A DNA stretch of 64,000 bases from Pseudomonas sp. ATCC PTA-122608 (GCF_001952855.1 NZ_LPNO01000035.1:103069-167068); one strand, 5' to 3'. Shown: positions 46,739 to 57,568, numbered from the stretch's first letter. Notes: generated by a model from the letters alone, not told the origin. Numbers and translations are program-made.

Positions 46739-47225
46739 GGCATCCAGGCTTACGGAAGGGGAGGGCGGTAACGGCGATGTTGCCCGTTGCAAGAGCTGTG
46801 ATTATTGTCGACGAAACGCTCTGGGGCTACCCCGAACATGGGATCGGTGCAGATAAGCATGAACGGGTGTTTCTGCAACTCTATGCCGGGGCCGTGGTCG
46901 TAATCGCGTACGTCGGTCGGCAAGCTAGCCTGGATTGGCAAAAACAGCTCATAAGCCTTTGTCAGTAAAGACAATGCATGCTCAAATTGAGCGTTATGAA
47001 ACCGAAGATTGGCTATGCTGTGCAACGTAGGGCCTAGTGCGTGGCATAGCGCACACAAACCCGTACAATGCGGCCATTCAGGCGTTATCGCCGTTTCATG
47101 AATCAGTTGCAGAGTGTTAAAAGTAGCTTCACTGGCACTCGTTCATTTTTTACCTGCTCGGATTGAGCAGTATTTTGCAGTCATTCAATAGATGGACGCG
47201 CTAAAGGCGCAGGAAAAGACCCGTT
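46739..47225. other. 487-base intergenic region between divergent aat and ftsK
   Basis: No gene is supported. A 102-codon minus-strand frame at 46750-47058 has no recognisable product. A weak promoter for ftsK may be TGGCAT / TACAAT near 47044-47070. In P. aeruginosa this interval holds trxB1; there is no trxB here. Confidence 0.5.
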
Positions 47226-49634
47226 TTGAAGAAATCCGCCGCTACACCTAAAGCCGCAGTCGTGCCCGCCTGGCGCCAGCACCTGCACTATCGACTCAAG
47301 GAAGGTGCACTGATCGCCATCGGCGCACTGTGCCTGTTCCTGATGATGGCCTTGCTCACCTATGGCAAGGACGATCCAGGCTGGAGCCACAATAGCAAGA
47401 TCGAAGACGTGCAGAACTTCGGTGGCCCGGCCGGCTCCTACAGCGCCGATATCCTGTTCATGGTGCTGGGTTACTTCGCCTATATCTTCCCGTTGCTGCT
47501 GGCCATCAAGACCTGGCAGATCTTCCGTCAGCGTCATGAGCCGTGGCAGTGGAGCGGCTGGCTGTTCTCCTGGCGCCTGATCGGCCTGGTGTTCCTTGTA
47601 CTGTCGGGCGCCGCCCTCGCACACATTCATTTCCACGCACCTACCGGCTTGCCGGCCGGTGCTGGCGGCGCATTGGGCGAAAGCCTAGGCGACCTGGCCC
47701 GCAGGAGCCTGAACATCCAGGGCAGCACCCTGATGTTTATCGCGCTGTTCCTGTTTGGCCTCACCGTGTTTACCGACCTGTCCTGGTTCAAGGTCATGGA
47801 CGTGACCGGCAAGATCACCCTCGACCTGCTCGAACTGTTCCAGGGCGCCGCCAATCGCTGGTGGTCGGCCCGGGTTGATCGCAAGCGCATGGTTGCGCAG
47901 TTGCGTGAGGTCGATACCCGCGTCAATGAGGTGGTGGCCCCGAGCACGCCGGACCGGCGTGAACAAGCCAAGGTCAAGGAACGCCTGATCGAACGCGAAC
48001 AGGCCCTGACCAAGCACATGTCCGACCGCGAGAAGCAGGTGCCGCCGGTGATCGCGCCTGCGCCACCCAAGGCACCCGAGCCAAGCCACCGCGTGCAGAA
48101 AGAGAAACAGGCGCCGTTGTTTGTCGACAGCGCCGTGGAAGGCACCTTGCCGCCGATCTCGATTCTCGACCCGGCGGAAAAGAAACAGCTCAACTACTCC
48201 CCTGAATCCCTGGCGGCCGTCGGCCACCTGCTGGAAATCAAGCTCAAGGAATTCGGCGTCGAAGTCTCGGTGGACTCGATCCACCCGGGCCCGGTGATTA
48301 CCCGCTACGAAATCCAGCCGGCTGCCGGCGTGAAGGTCAGCCGCATTTCCAACCTGGCCAAGGATCTGGCGCGTTCGCTGGCCGTGACCAGCGTGCGGGT
48401 GGTGGAAGTGATTCCGGGCAAGACCACCGTCGGTATCGAGATTCCCAACGAAGACCGGCAGATCGTGCGCTTCTCCGAAGTGCTGTCGACCCCGGAATAC
48501 GACAACTTCAAATCGCCGGTCACCTTGGCACTGGGCCACGACATCGGCGGCAAGCCGGTGATCACCGACCTGGCGAAAATGCCCCACTTGCTGGTCGCCG
48601 GTACCACCGGTTCCGGTAAGTCGGTGGGTGTGAACGCGATGATCCTGTCGATCCTGTTCAAGTCTGGCCCGGAAGACGCCAAGCTGATCATGATCGACCC
48701 GAAAATGCTCGAGCTGTCGATCTACGAAGGCATTCCGCACCTGCTGTGCCCGGTGGTGACCGACATGAAGGACGCGGCCAACGCCCTGCGCTGGAGCGTC
48801 GCCGAGATGGAGCGCCGCTACAAGCTGATGGCGAAGATGGGCGTACGTAACCTGTCGGGCTTCAACGCCAAGGTCAAGGAAGCCCAGGACGCCGGCACAC
48901 CGCTGACCGACCCGCTGTACAAGCGCGAAAGCATTCACGACGAAGCGCCGCTGCTCACCAAGCTGCCGACCATCGTGGTGGTGGTCGACGAATTCGCCGA
49001 CATGATGATGATCGTCGGCAAGAAGGTCGAAGAGCTGATCGCCCGTATCGCCCAGAAGGCCCGTGCCGCCGGTATCCACTTGATCCTCGCTACCCAGCGC
49101 CCGTCGGTGGACGTGATCACCGGCCTGATCAAGGCCAACATCCCGACCCGCATGGCGTTCCAGGTATCGAGCAAGATCGACTCCCGGACCATTATCGACC
49201 AGGGCGGCGCCGAGCAACTGCTGGGCCACGGTGACATGCTCTATATGCCGCCGGGCACCAGCCTGCCGATCCGCGTTCACGGCGCCTTCGTCTCCGATGA
49301 TGAAGTGCACCGTGTGGTGGAAGCCTGGAAACTGCGCGGCGCCCCGGAATACAACGACGACATCCTCGCAGGCGTCGAAGAAGCCGGCAGCGGCTTCGAC
49401 GGTGGCAGCAGCGGTGGCGACGATGATGCCGAGACCGATGCGCTCTATGACGAAGCCGTGCAGTTTGTCCTTGAAAGCCGCCGCGCCTCAATCTCTGCGG
49501 TACAGCGCAAGCTGAAGATTGGCTACAACCGTGCTGCGCGCATGATCGAAGCCATGGAAATGGCCGGCGTAGTCACCTCGATGAACACCAACGGCTCGCG
49601 CGAAGTCATCGCGCCAGCGCAGATGCGTGACTGA
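47226..49634 (+). CDS. ftsK: DNA translocase FtsK
   Basis: 802 residues. FtsK anchors at the septum and pumps DNA to resolve chromosome dimers. About four membrane helices lie within residues 26-185, with a linker to about 300. The motor domain has Walker A AGTTGSGKSVG near 460 and Walker B IVVVVDEFADMM near 585. The C-terminal gamma winged-helix (about 740-802, QRKLKIGYNRAARMIEAME) reads KOPS. The start is TTG at 47226 (MKKSAATPKA); the nearby upstream ATG is out of frame. The linker is short compared with E. coli. Confidence 0.93.
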   Translation: MKKSAATPKAAVVPAWRQHLHYRLKEGALIAIGALCLFLMMALLTYGKDDPGWSHNSKIEDVQNFGGPAGSYSADILFMVLGYFAYIFPLLLAIKTWQIFRQRHEPWQWSGWLFSWRLIGLVFLVLSGAALAHIHFHAPTGLPAGAGGALGESLGDLARRSLNIQGSTLMFIALFLFGLTVFTDLSWFKVMDVTGKITLDLLELFQGAANRWWSARVDRKRMVAQLREVDTRVNEVVAPSTPDRREQAKVKERLIEREQALTKHMSDREKQVPPVIAPAPPKAPEPSHRVQKEKQAPLFVDSAVEGTLPPISILDPAEKKQLNYSPESLAAVGHLLEIKLKEFGVEVSVDSIHPGPVITRYEIQPAAGVKVSRISNLAKDLARSLAVTSVRVVEVIPGKTTVGIEIPNEDRQIVRFSEVLSTPEYDNFKSPVTLALGHDIGGKPVITDLAKMPHLLVAGTTGSGKSVGVNAMILSILFKSGPEDAKLIMIDPKMLELSIYEGIPHLLCPVVTDMKDAANALRWSVAEMERRYKLMAKMGVRNLSGFNAKVKEAQDAGTPLTDPLYKRESIHDEAPLLTKLPTIVVVVDEFADMMMIVGKKVEELIARIAQKARAAGIHLILATQRPSVDVITGLIKANIPTRMAFQVSSKIDSRTIIDQGGAEQLLGHGDMLYMPPGTSLPIRVHGAFVSDDEVHRVVEAWKLRGAPEYNDDILAGVEEAGSGFDGGSSGGDDDAETDALYDEAVQFVLESRRASISAVQRKLKIGYNRAARMIEAMEMAGVVTSMNTNGSREVIAPAQMRD

Positions 49635-49638
49635 TTAC

Positions 49639-49662
49639 GTGCCGCGTGGCAACACGCGGCAC
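49639..49662. terminator. Hairpin between ftsK and lolA
   Basis: GTGCCGCGTG / CACGCGGCAC, a perfect 10-base stem with a GCAA tetraloop, 5 bases after the ftsK stop. It is followed by GCCTTGTAAACG without a T-run, so it is either a weak terminator or an mRNA stability hairpin between the two genes. Confidence 0.45.
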
Positions 49663-49691
49663 GCCTTGTAAACGAATCTAAGAGGACTCCC

Positions 49692-50315
49692 ATGCGTCTT
49701 ATCCGCATGCTGTTGTTGCCGGCATTGGCCCTGACTGCTGTTTCGGCTCACGCTGACCCGGCTTCCGTTGCGAGCCTGACCAACCTGCTGGACAAATCCA
49801 AGACCCTGAGCGCGCGCTTCTCCCAGTTGACCCTGGACGGTGGCGGCACTCAATTGCAGGAAACCGCCGGCGAAATGGCCGTGCAACGTCCAGGGTTGTT
49901 CTACTGGAAAACCGACGCGCCAAACGAGCAGACCATCGTTTCCGACGGCCAGAAAGTCACCCTGTGGGACCCGGACCTGGAACAGGCGACCATCAAGAAG
50001 CTCGATCCGCGCCTGAGCCAGACCCCGGCGTTGCTGTTGTCGGGCGATGTGTCGCAGATCAGCCAGAGTTTTGATATCACCTCCAAGCAGGCCAGCAACG
50101 TCATCGACTTCACGCTGAAGCCGAAATCCAAGGACACGCTGTTCGACAGCCTGCGCCTGTCGTTCCGCAACGGCGTGATCAACGACATGCAGTTGGTGGA
50201 CAGCGTCGGCCAACGCACCAATATCCTGTTCACCGGGGTCAAGGCCAACGAGCCGGTGGCCGCGTCCAAGTTCAAGTTCGACATCCCGAAGGGTGCCGAC
50301 GTGATCCAGGAATAA
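49692..50315 (+). CDS. lolA: Outer membrane lipoprotein carrier LolA
   Basis: 207 residues with a signal peptide of about 21 residues (MRLIRMLLLPALALTAVSAHA). LolA carries lipoproteins across the periplasm from LolCDE to LolB. LSARFSQLTLDGGG, GLFYWKTDAPNEQTIVSDG and ISQSFDI match the half-barrel fold. It follows ftsK by 57 bases and precedes rarA by 27, the usual ftsK-lolA-rarA order. Confidence 0.95.
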   Translation: MRLIRMLLLPALALTAVSAHADPASVASLTNLLDKSKTLSARFSQLTLDGGGTQLQETAGEMAVQRPGLFYWKTDAPNEQTIVSDGQKVTLWDPDLEQATIKKLDPRLSQTPALLLSGDVSQISQSFDITSKQASNVIDFTLKPKSKDTLFDSLRLSFRNGVINDMQLVDSVGQRTNILFTGVKANEPVAASKFKFDIPKGADVIQE

Positions 50316-50342
50316 ACTGCCTAGAGGTTTCAAACGCTGCCC

Positions 50343-51665
50343 ATGGACCTGTTTCGAAGTGACCCGATTGCTCAGCCTCTGGCGGCGCGCCTGCGTTCGA
50401 CCAACCTGGACGAGTACGTCGGGCAAGAACACCTGCTCGCTCGCGGCAAGCCATTGCGCGAAGCCCTGGAGCAGGGTGCGCTGCACTCGATGATTTTCTG
50501 GGGGCCGCCGGGCGTGGGTAAAACCACCCTGGCGCGGCTCCTGGCGAAAGTCTCGGATGCCCACTTCGAAACGGTTTCGGCGGTGCTGGCCGGGGTCAAG
50601 GAAATCCGCCAGGCGGTGGAAGTCGCCAAGCAGCAGGCCGGGCAATACGGCAAGCGCACCATCCTGTTTGTCGACGAAGTGCATCGCTTCAACAAGTCGC
50701 AGCAGGATGCGTTCTTGCCGTATGTCGAAGACGGCACGCTGATCTTTATTGGCGCTACCACCGAAAACCCGTCCTTTGAACTGAACAACGCCTTGCTGTC
50801 CCGGGCGCGTGTCTATGTGCTCAAAAGTCTTGATGAAGCAGCGATGCAAAAGCTGTTGCAGCGCGCGCTGAGCGAAGACAAGGGCTTGGGCAAGCGGCAA
50901 CTGAGTGTCAGCGAGGAAGGCTTCAAGATTCTGCTGACCGCGGCTGACGGTGACGGTCGACGTTTTCTCAATCTGCTGGAGAACGCCTCCGACCTCGCCG
51001 AGGACGGCAGCGAGATCGGCGTCGATTTGCTGCAAAGCCTTTTGGGCGACACCCGCCGGCGTTTCGACAAGGGCGGTGAAGCGTTCTACGACCAGATTTC
51101 CGCGTTGCACAAGTCGGTGCGCGGCTCTAATCCCGACGGCGCGCTGTATTGGTTTGCGCGGATGATCGACGGCGGTTGCGACCCGCTGTACCTGGCCCGG
51201 CGCGTGGTGCGCATGGCCAGTGAAGACATCGGCAATGCCGACCCGCGCGCGCTGAGCCTGTGCCTGGCCGCCTGGGAAGTGCAGGAACGCCTGGGCAGCC
51301 CGGAAGGCGAGTTGGCGGTGGCCCAGGCCATTACTTATCTGGCCTGCGCACCGAAGAGCAACGCGGTGTACATGGGCTTCAAGTCCGCCCTGCGTGCTGC
51401 CGCCGAGCATGGCTCCCTGGAAGTGCCGCTGCACCTGCGCAATGCGCCGACCAAGCTGATGAAGCAGCTTGGCTACGGCGATGAATACCGTTACGCCCAT
51501 GATGAGCCGGACGCTTATGCGGCTGGCGAAGATTACTTCCCGGATGACCTTGAGCCGCAGCCTTTCTACCAGCCGGTGCCGCGTGGCCTGGAACTGAAGA
51601 TTGGCGAAAAGCTCAATCACCTCGCCCAACTTGACCGGCTCAGTCCGAAACAGCGGAGAAAGTAG
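50343..51665 (+). CDS. rarA: Replication-associated recombination protein RarA (MgsA)
   Basis: 440 residues, AAA+ ATPase related to clamp loaders that acts at stalled forks. Walker A GPPGVGKTTLARLLA near 57-71, Walker B FVDEVHRFNKSQQD near 107, and a sensor ATTENPSFELN near 136 are clear. The C-terminal tetramerisation part contains MASEDIGNADPRAL near 288. The stop TAG overlaps the GTG start of crcB by one base. Confidence 0.96.
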   Translation: MDLFRSDPIAQPLAARLRSTNLDEYVGQEHLLARGKPLREALEQGALHSMIFWGPPGVGKTTLARLLAKVSDAHFETVSAVLAGVKEIRQAVEVAKQQAGQYGKRTILFVDEVHRFNKSQQDAFLPYVEDGTLIFIGATTENPSFELNNALLSRARVYVLKSLDEAAMQKLLQRALSEDKGLGKRQLSVSEEGFKILLTAADGDGRRFLNLLENASDLAEDGSEIGVDLLQSLLGDTRRRFDKGGEAFYDQISALHKSVRGSNPDGALYWFARMIDGGCDPLYLARRVVRMASEDIGNADPRALSLCLAAWEVQERLGSPEGELAVAQAITYLACAPKSNAVYMGFKSALRAAAEHGSLEVPLHLRNAPTKLMKQLGYGDEYRYAHDEPDAYAAGEDYFPDDLEPQPFYQPVPRGLELKIGEKLNHLAQLDRLSPKQRRK

Positions 51666-52039
51666 TGCTCAGAACGATTCTTGCCGTGTCCGTGGCCGGC
51701 ATCGCTGGTACATTATTGCGTTTCGCCACCAGCACCTGGGTCAGCGCCAACTGGCCGAAGCATTTTTATGCGGCGACCCTGGCGGTCAACCTGGTGGGCT
51801 GTTTGATCATCGGCTTGTTGTACGGGTGGTTTCTGCTTCGCCCGGAAGTGCCGATTGAGATTCGTGCCGGCTTGATTGTCGGCTTTGTAGGCGGTCTGAC
51901 GACCTTTTCATCCTTTTCACTGGACACGCTGCGACTGCTGGAAAGCGGGCAGGCACCGGTCGCCTTCGGGTACCTGGCCATCAGCGTGTTCGGCGGGCTG
52001 CTCGCCACCTGGGCTGGCCTGTCCTTGACCAAACTTTGA
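51665..52039 (+). CDS. crcB: Fluoride channel CrcB / Fluc
   Basis: 124 residues with four membrane helices. Fluc channels are dual-topology dimers that export fluoride. GGLTTFSSFSLDTLRLLE near 77-94 has the conserved Phe and polar track, and YAATLAVNLVGCLIIGLL near 36 has the pore Asn. The start is GTG at 51665. No fluoride riboswitch is apparent here; expression probably follows rarA. Confidence 0.93.
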   Translation: MLRTILAVSVAGIAGTLLRFATSTWVSANWPKHFYAATLAVNLVGCLIIGLLYGWFLLRPEVPIEIRAGLIVGFVGGLTTFSSFSLDTLRLLESGQAPVAFGYLAISVFGGLLATWAGLSLTKL

Positions 52040-52055
52040 TAAACGAGAGACCGAC

Positions 52056-53336
<1,281 letters not shown>

Positions 53337-54731
53337 ATGGAATTTCTGCCGCTGTTTCATAACCTGCGCGGCAGTCGTGTGTTGGTCGTCGGTGGCGGGG
53401 AGATTGCCTTGCGCAAATCCCGGCTGCTGGCCGACGCCGGCGCGTTGTTGCGGGTGGTTGCTCCCCAGATTGAAGACCAGTTGCGTGAACTGGTGCAGGG
53501 CAGTGGCGGTGAACTGATTTTGCGCGGATATCAGGAGGCCGACCTCGACGGTTGCACCCTGATCATCGCCGCGACCGACGACGAGCCGTTGAACGCGCAA
53601 GTGTCCAGCGATGCCCGGCGCCGTTGCGTACCGGTCAATGTGGTGGATGCGCCAGCCTTGTGCAGCGTGATCTTCCCGGCGATTGTCGACCGTTCGCCTT
53701 TGGTGATCGCAGTGTCCAGCGGCGGCGATGCGCCGGTGCTGGCACGCTTGATTCGCGCCAAGCTTGAAACCTGGATTCCTTCGACTTACGGCCAATTGGC
53801 CGGGTTGGCGGCGCGGTTTCGCAGCCAGGTCAAAGGCTTGTTCCCGGATGTGCAGCAACGTCGCGCGTTCTGGGAAGAGGTCTTTCAAGGCCCGATTGCT
53901 GATCGGCAACTGGCCGGGCAGGGCGATGAAGCCGAGCGTTTGCTGGTGGAGAAAATCAACGGCGCGCCGCCTCACGCACCGGGCGAAGTCTACCTGGTGG
54001 GCGCAGGCCCGGGTGATCCGGACCTGCTGACCTTCCGCGCCTTACGCTTGATGCAACAGGCCGATGTAGTGCTGTACGACCGCCTGGTGGCGCCTGCGAT
54101 TCTTGAGTTATGCCGTCGCGATGCCGAGCGGGTGTATGTCGGCAAGCGTCGCGCCGACCATGCCGTGCCGCAAGACCAGATCAACCAGCAACTGGTGGAC
54201 CTGGCCAAGCAAGGCAAACGCGTGCTGCGGCTCAAGGGTGGCGATCCGTTCATCTTCGGGCGTGGTGGTGAAGAGATTGAAGAGCTGGCGGCCCATGGCA
54301 TCCCGTTCCAGGTGGTGCCTGGGATTACGGCAGCCAGTGGTTGCGCGGCGTATGCCGGTATTCCACTGACCCACCGCGACTATGCGCAATCGGTTCGCTT
54401 CATTACCGGGCACTTGAAGGACGGGACTTCGGACCTGCCATGGAGTGACTTGGTGGGGCCGTCGCAAACCCTGGTGTTCTACATGGGTTTGATCGGGTTG
54501 CCGATCATCTGCGAACAACTGATCAAGCATGGTCGCTCGCCGGATACGCCGGCAGCGTTGATCCAACAGGGCACCACCTCCAACCAGCGTGTGTTTACCG
54601 GCACCCTGGCTGATTTGCCACGCATGGTGGCGGAGCATGAAGTTCATGCACCGACACTGGTGATTGTGGGAGAAGTGGTGCAGTTGCGTGAGAAGCTGAA
54701 GTGGTTTGAAGGCGCTCAGTCGCAAGTCTGA
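53337..54731 (+). CDS. cysG: Siroheme synthase CysG (trifunctional)
   Basis: 464 residues. The N-terminal third is precorrin-2 dehydrogenase and ferrochelatase (VVGGGEIALRKSRLLADAGA near 15-34, an NAD-binding loop; Ser128-type region IVDRSPLVIAVSSGGDAPVLARLIR near 115-140). The remainder is uroporphyrinogen-III C-methyltransferase, with VYLVGAGPGDPDLLTFRAL near 218-236 and VPGITAASGCAAYAGIPLTHRD near 324-345. Siroheme serves sulfite and nitrite reductases. The ATG starts directly after the serS stop. Confidence 0.96.
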   Translation: MEFLPLFHNLRGSRVLVVGGGEIALRKSRLLADAGALLRVVAPQIEDQLRELVQGSGGELILRGYQEADLDGCTLIIAATDDEPLNAQVSSDARRRCVPVNVVDAPALCSVIFPAIVDRSPLVIAVSSGGDAPVLARLIRAKLETWIPSTYGQLAGLAARFRSQVKGLFPDVQQRRAFWEEVFQGPIADRQLAGQGDEAERLLVEKINGAPPHAPGEVYLVGAGPGDPDLLTFRALRLMQQADVVLYDRLVAPAILELCRRDAERVYVGKRRADHAVPQDQINQQLVDLAKQGKRVLRLKGGDPFIFGRGGEEIEELAAHGIPFQVVPGITAASGCAAYAGIPLTHRDYAQSVRFITGHLKDGTSDLPWSDLVGPSQTLVFYMGLIGLPIICEQLIKHGRSPDTPAALIQQGTTSNQRVFTGTLADLPRMVAEHEVHAPTLVIVGEVVQLREKLKWFEGAQSQV

Positions 54732-54751
54732 CAAGCGCGACACATTCCAAC

Positions 54752-54852
54752 TGTAGGAGCGAGCTTGCTCGCGAAAAACTCAAGGGTACCGCGTTCATTC
54801 AGAATGAGTGCGTTATCGTTGACTACCTTCGCGAGCAAGCTCGCTCCTACAG
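54752..54852. repeat. REPIN, second core variant
   Basis: TGTAGGAGCGAGCTTGCTCGCGA at 54752-54774 and its inverted partner at 54828-54851. The core reads GAGCAAGCTCGCTCCTACA where the other three REPINs read GAGCAAGCCCGCTCCCACA, which points to a separate REP family and possibly a separate RAYT. Confidence 0.9.
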
Positions 54853-54860
54853 GGCTTGGA

Positions 54861-55856
54861 TCAACTCCAGACGCCTTTCCCGCTCAACCGCTCGCGGTCA
54901 TGCTCCACATCAAACTTCTGCTGTGGCCCCTTCGGCACAATCCCCGTCGGATTAATCGTGCGGTGACTGGCGTAGTAATGCCCCTTGATGTGGGCAAAAT
55001 CCACCGTCTCGGCAATCCCCGGCCACTGATACAGCTCCCTTAGCCAGTTCGACAAGTTCGGATAATCCGCAATCCGCCGCAGGTTGCATTTGAAGTGGCT
55101 GTAGTACACCGCATCAAACCGAATCGCCGTGGTGAAAAGCCTTACATCGGCTTCGGTCAGGTATTCCCCGGCCAGGTAACGATGCTCACCCAAGTGCTGC
55201 TCAAGGTGATCCAACTCGGCGAACACATCATCAAATGCCGCTTCATACGCCTTTTGCGACGTGGCAAAGCCTGCGCGATATACGCCATTGTTCACGGCGG
55301 GATAGATCCGGTCGTTCAGTGCATCGATGGTCGAGCGCTGGGCCTCGGGATAGAAATCCAGTTGATTGCCGGTCAGTTCATTAAACGCACTGTTGAACAT
55401 GCGAATAATCTCCGCCGATTCATTGCTGACAATCCGCTTGAGCTTCTTGTCCCACAACACCGGCACCGTGACACGCCCGGTGTAGTTGGCGGTGTCGGCG
55501 GTGTAGCGTTGGTGCATGTAGGTGAAGTCGTCGAGCTTGTCGCCGCTGGAGCCGTGGGCCTTGTCGAAGGTCCAGCCGTTCTCGAGCATTAACCAACTGA
55601 CCACGGACACGTCTATCAAGCTTTCAAGGCCTTTGAGCTTGCGCAGGATCAAGGTGCGGTGTGCCCAAGGGCAGGCGAGGGAGACGTACAAATGGTAGCG
55701 ACCGGCTTCAGCCGCGAAACCGCCTTCGCCGGTTGGGCCGGGTTCGCCATCGGCGGTCACCCAGTTACGGCGTTGCGCCTGCTCCCGTTGGAAGGCGCCG
55801 TCTGCGCTACTTTCGTACCACTGGTCATGCCAGCGTCCTTCGATCAGCAAACCCAT
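54861..55856 (-). CDS. yqjG: Glutathionyl-hydroquinone reductase (YqjG-type GST)
   Basis: 331 residues, Xi-class glutathione transferase. The catalytic cysteine is Cys62 in SLACPWAHRTLI. SNESAEIIRMFNSAF near 142 and the C-terminal FDAVYYSHFKCNLRRI are conserved. Members reduce glutathionyl-hydroquinones. The start MGLLIEGRWHDQWY is typical. It is encoded convergent to cysG across the REPIN. Confidence 0.93.
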   Translation of the reverse strand: MGLLIEGRWHDQWYESSADGAFQREQAQRRNWVTADGEPGPTGEGGFAAEAGRYHLYVSLACPWAHRTLILRKLKGLESLIDVSVVSWLMLENGWTFDKAHGSSGDKLDDFTYMHQRYTADTANYTGRVTVPVLWDKKLKRIVSNESAEIIRMFNSAFNELTGNQLDFYPEAQRSTIDALNDRIYPAVNNGVYRAGFATSQKAYEAAFDDVFAELDHLEQHLGEHRYLAGEYLTEADVRLFTTAIRFDAVYYSHFKCNLRRIADYPNLSNWLRELYQWPGIAETVDFAHIKGHYYASHRTINPTGIVPKGPQQKFDVEHDRERLSGKGVWS

Positions 55857-55944
55857 GACTGACTCCTTGGCTAATAAGCGTAGGAGTGCAGTCTAAGGGT
55901 CTGAGTTCGAACAAAAAGCGCAAAGGCTGGGGGTTAATGATCGA

Positions 55945-56946
55945 CTAAATCGATTTGTCCCGGGCGTCCCAGTACTGCTGGGCCAGTTCGAACGCGTGGT
56001 CCCGCGGGTGGCCGAGGCCGCGCAAGGCCAGGGCCATGGTGGCGATCAGTGCCAGTTGCGGGTAGCTGTCCTGCACGTCGCCGCGCCATAACGCCTTGAG
56101 GTGCTCGGGTTCCAGGGCCGCTGGTTTGACGTGGCGCTGGGCGGAGAGGGCAGGCCACTCTTCATCCCAGCTTTCGCCGCCGGTGGTGCCGTACAAGTGG
56201 CTGATGGTGTCCGGGTTGATCTCGATCTCGCCGCCGTCGCCCTTGACCACGATGGTGTTGTCGCCGAGCAAGCCGCTGGCATCGCGGTGCACGCCCTGAT
56301 AGCCCGGGTGGAAGATGCTTTGCAGGCCGCAGCGAGCGCTCAACGGGTTGAGGATGCGTGCCAGGGAGTGGATCGGCGAACGTAGGCCCAACGTGTTGCG
56401 CAGGTCGATCATGCGCTGCAGTTGCGGCGCCCAATCTCCCAGCGGAATAAACGCCAGGTTGCCTTGTTCAAGAGCGGCCTCGACCTGTTGCCAATTACGG
56501 CACAACGGAATCTGCAAGCCTTCCAGCAATTGCTCGGTGTAGAGTCGGCCTGCCGTATGTGCGCCGCCGCCGTGCATCAAGATGCGCACGCCGTTCTGTG
56601 CCAGGCACTTGGCCGCCAGCAGGTACCAGGGCAGGTGGCGTTTTTTACCGGCGTAGGTAGGCCAGTCGACATCCACCTTGAGTGACGGTGCATTCAGGCG
56701 CTCGCGCACGGCTTCAGTGAAGCCTGCGAGTTCTTCCGGGCTTTCTTCCTTGTGCCGCAACAGCATCAGGAAGGCGCCGAGTTGGGTGTCTTCGACCTTC
56801 TCGTCCAGCAGCATGCCCATGGCTTCCCGGGCTTCCTCACGGGTGAGGTTGCGGGCGCCGCGCTTGCCTTTGCCAAGGATGCGCACGAACTGTGCGAAAG
56901 GATGCTCAGCAGGGGTTTCAGTGATCAACGGGGCAAAATCAGTCAT
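55945..56946 (-). CDS. ybiB: TrpD2 / YbiB-like protein (glycosyl transferase family)
   Basis: 333 residues related to anthranilate phosphoribosyltransferase. Residues 20-85 form the helical domain (LTREEAREAMGMLLDEKVEDTQLGAFLMLLR). The phosphate loop is degenerate (HGGGAHTAG near 125 instead of GTGGD). E. coli YbiB binds nucleic acid and is LexA controlled. The start at 56946 (MTDFAPLITE) overlaps the tusE stop by 4 bases; a longer frame upstream runs over tusE and is not used. It probably belongs to the same transcript as tusE. Confidence 0.85.
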   Translation of the reverse strand: MTDFAPLITETPAEHPFAQFVRILGKGKRGARNLTREEAREAMGMLLDEKVEDTQLGAFLMLLRHKEESPEELAGFTEAVRERLNAPSLKVDVDWPTYAGKKRHLPWYLLAAKCLAQNGVRILMHGGGAHTAGRLYTEQLLEGLQIPLCRNWQQVEAALEQGNLAFIPLGDWAPQLQRMIDLRNTLGLRSPIHSLARILNPLSARCGLQSIFHPGYQGVHRDASGLLGDNTIVVKGDGGEIEINPDTISHLYGTTGGESWDEEWPALSAQRHVKPAALEPEHLKALWRGDVQDSYPQLALIATMALALRGLGHPRDHAFELAQQYWDARDKSI

Positions 56947-57278
56947 AAGCAATTCGTCGGCCTGGGCAGGCCCGCCAGCTTGGCGGCGAGTTTGGCGGGA
57001 GTGCCTTTGAACAGTCGGTTGAGGTGCAGGCTGTTGCCCTTTTCCGGGCCCAGCTTCAAGGCGGTGTACTTGATCAGCGGGCGAGTGGCGGGCGACAGCT
57101 GGAATTCGCTGTAGAAGCCCCGCAGCAGTTCGAGGATTTCCCAGTGTTCCGGAGTCAGCGCCAGGTCTTCTGCGGCGGCGAGGGCGTTGGCCACGTCGCT
57201 GGACCAGTCGTTCAGGTCGACGAGGTAGCCGTCCTTGTCCAGTTCGAGAGTGCGTTCGCCTGCGGTCAGGGTGTTCAT
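56943..57278 (-). CDS. tusE: Sulfur carrier TusE (DsrC family)
   Basis: 111 residues, DsrC fold. It takes persulfide sulfur from TusBCD and hands it to MnmA. The active Cys110 is penultimate, in the ending RPTNCL. DLNDWSSDVANALA and LTPEHWEILELLRGFY are the conserved N-terminal blocks. The start at 57278 overlaps the tusB stop by 4 bases. Confidence 0.95.
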   Translation of the reverse strand: MNTLTAGERTLELDKDGYLVDLNDWSSDVANALAAAEDLALTPEHWEILELLRGFYSEFQLSPATRPLIKYTALKLGPEKGNSLHLNRLFKGTPAKLAAKLAGLPRPTNCL

Positions 57279-57568
57279 AGCCAGGTGTTGACCTTGTCGT
57301 AATCGATCGACAGCTGGACGAAGGCCGGGTAATCGACACTGGCGGCCCAGGCAGGCACCGAAAGATTGCGCGCCTGGCCGTCTTCGGCCAGCACAAACAC
57401 CTTCAAACCCTTGGCTTGCAGGGCCTGGAAGGGCGCGCTGGCGGTTTGCAGGGCGTAGGCGCCGTCGCCGCACAGCAGGATCGCATCTTGTGCGCCACAG
57501 AGGCGCAGGCAGCTGTCCAGCCGGCTATCGGTAAACGGGGAGTGGGATACCACATGCAAAGTCGACAT
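57275..57568 (-). CDS. tusB: Sulfurtransferase complex subunit TusB
   Basis: 97 residues, DsrH-like: MSTLHVVSHSPFTDSRLDSCLRL and AILLCGDGAYAL near 30. It is a structural part of the TusBCD heterohexamer. It overlaps tusC by one base and tusE by four, so the operon is tightly packed. Confidence 0.92.
   Translation of the reverse strand: MSTLHVVSHSPFTDSRLDSCLRLCGAQDAILLCGDGAYALQTASAPFQALQAKGLKVFVLAEDGQARNLSVPAWAASVDYPAFVQLSIDYDKVNTWL

Noticed and set aside
46750..47058. A 102-codon minus-strand frame between aat and ftsK
   Set aside because: No family resemblance and no ribosome site; nothing in it resembles a thioredoxin reductase remnant.
47685..49310. A 541-codon minus-strand frame
   Set aside because: Antisense of ftsK; His/Asp/Arg-rich mirror sequence.
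51600..51665. A fluoride riboswitch before crcB
   Set aside because: crcB starts inside the rarA stop codon and the upstream bases are rarA coding sequence; no GGNGAU-type riboswitch core was seen.
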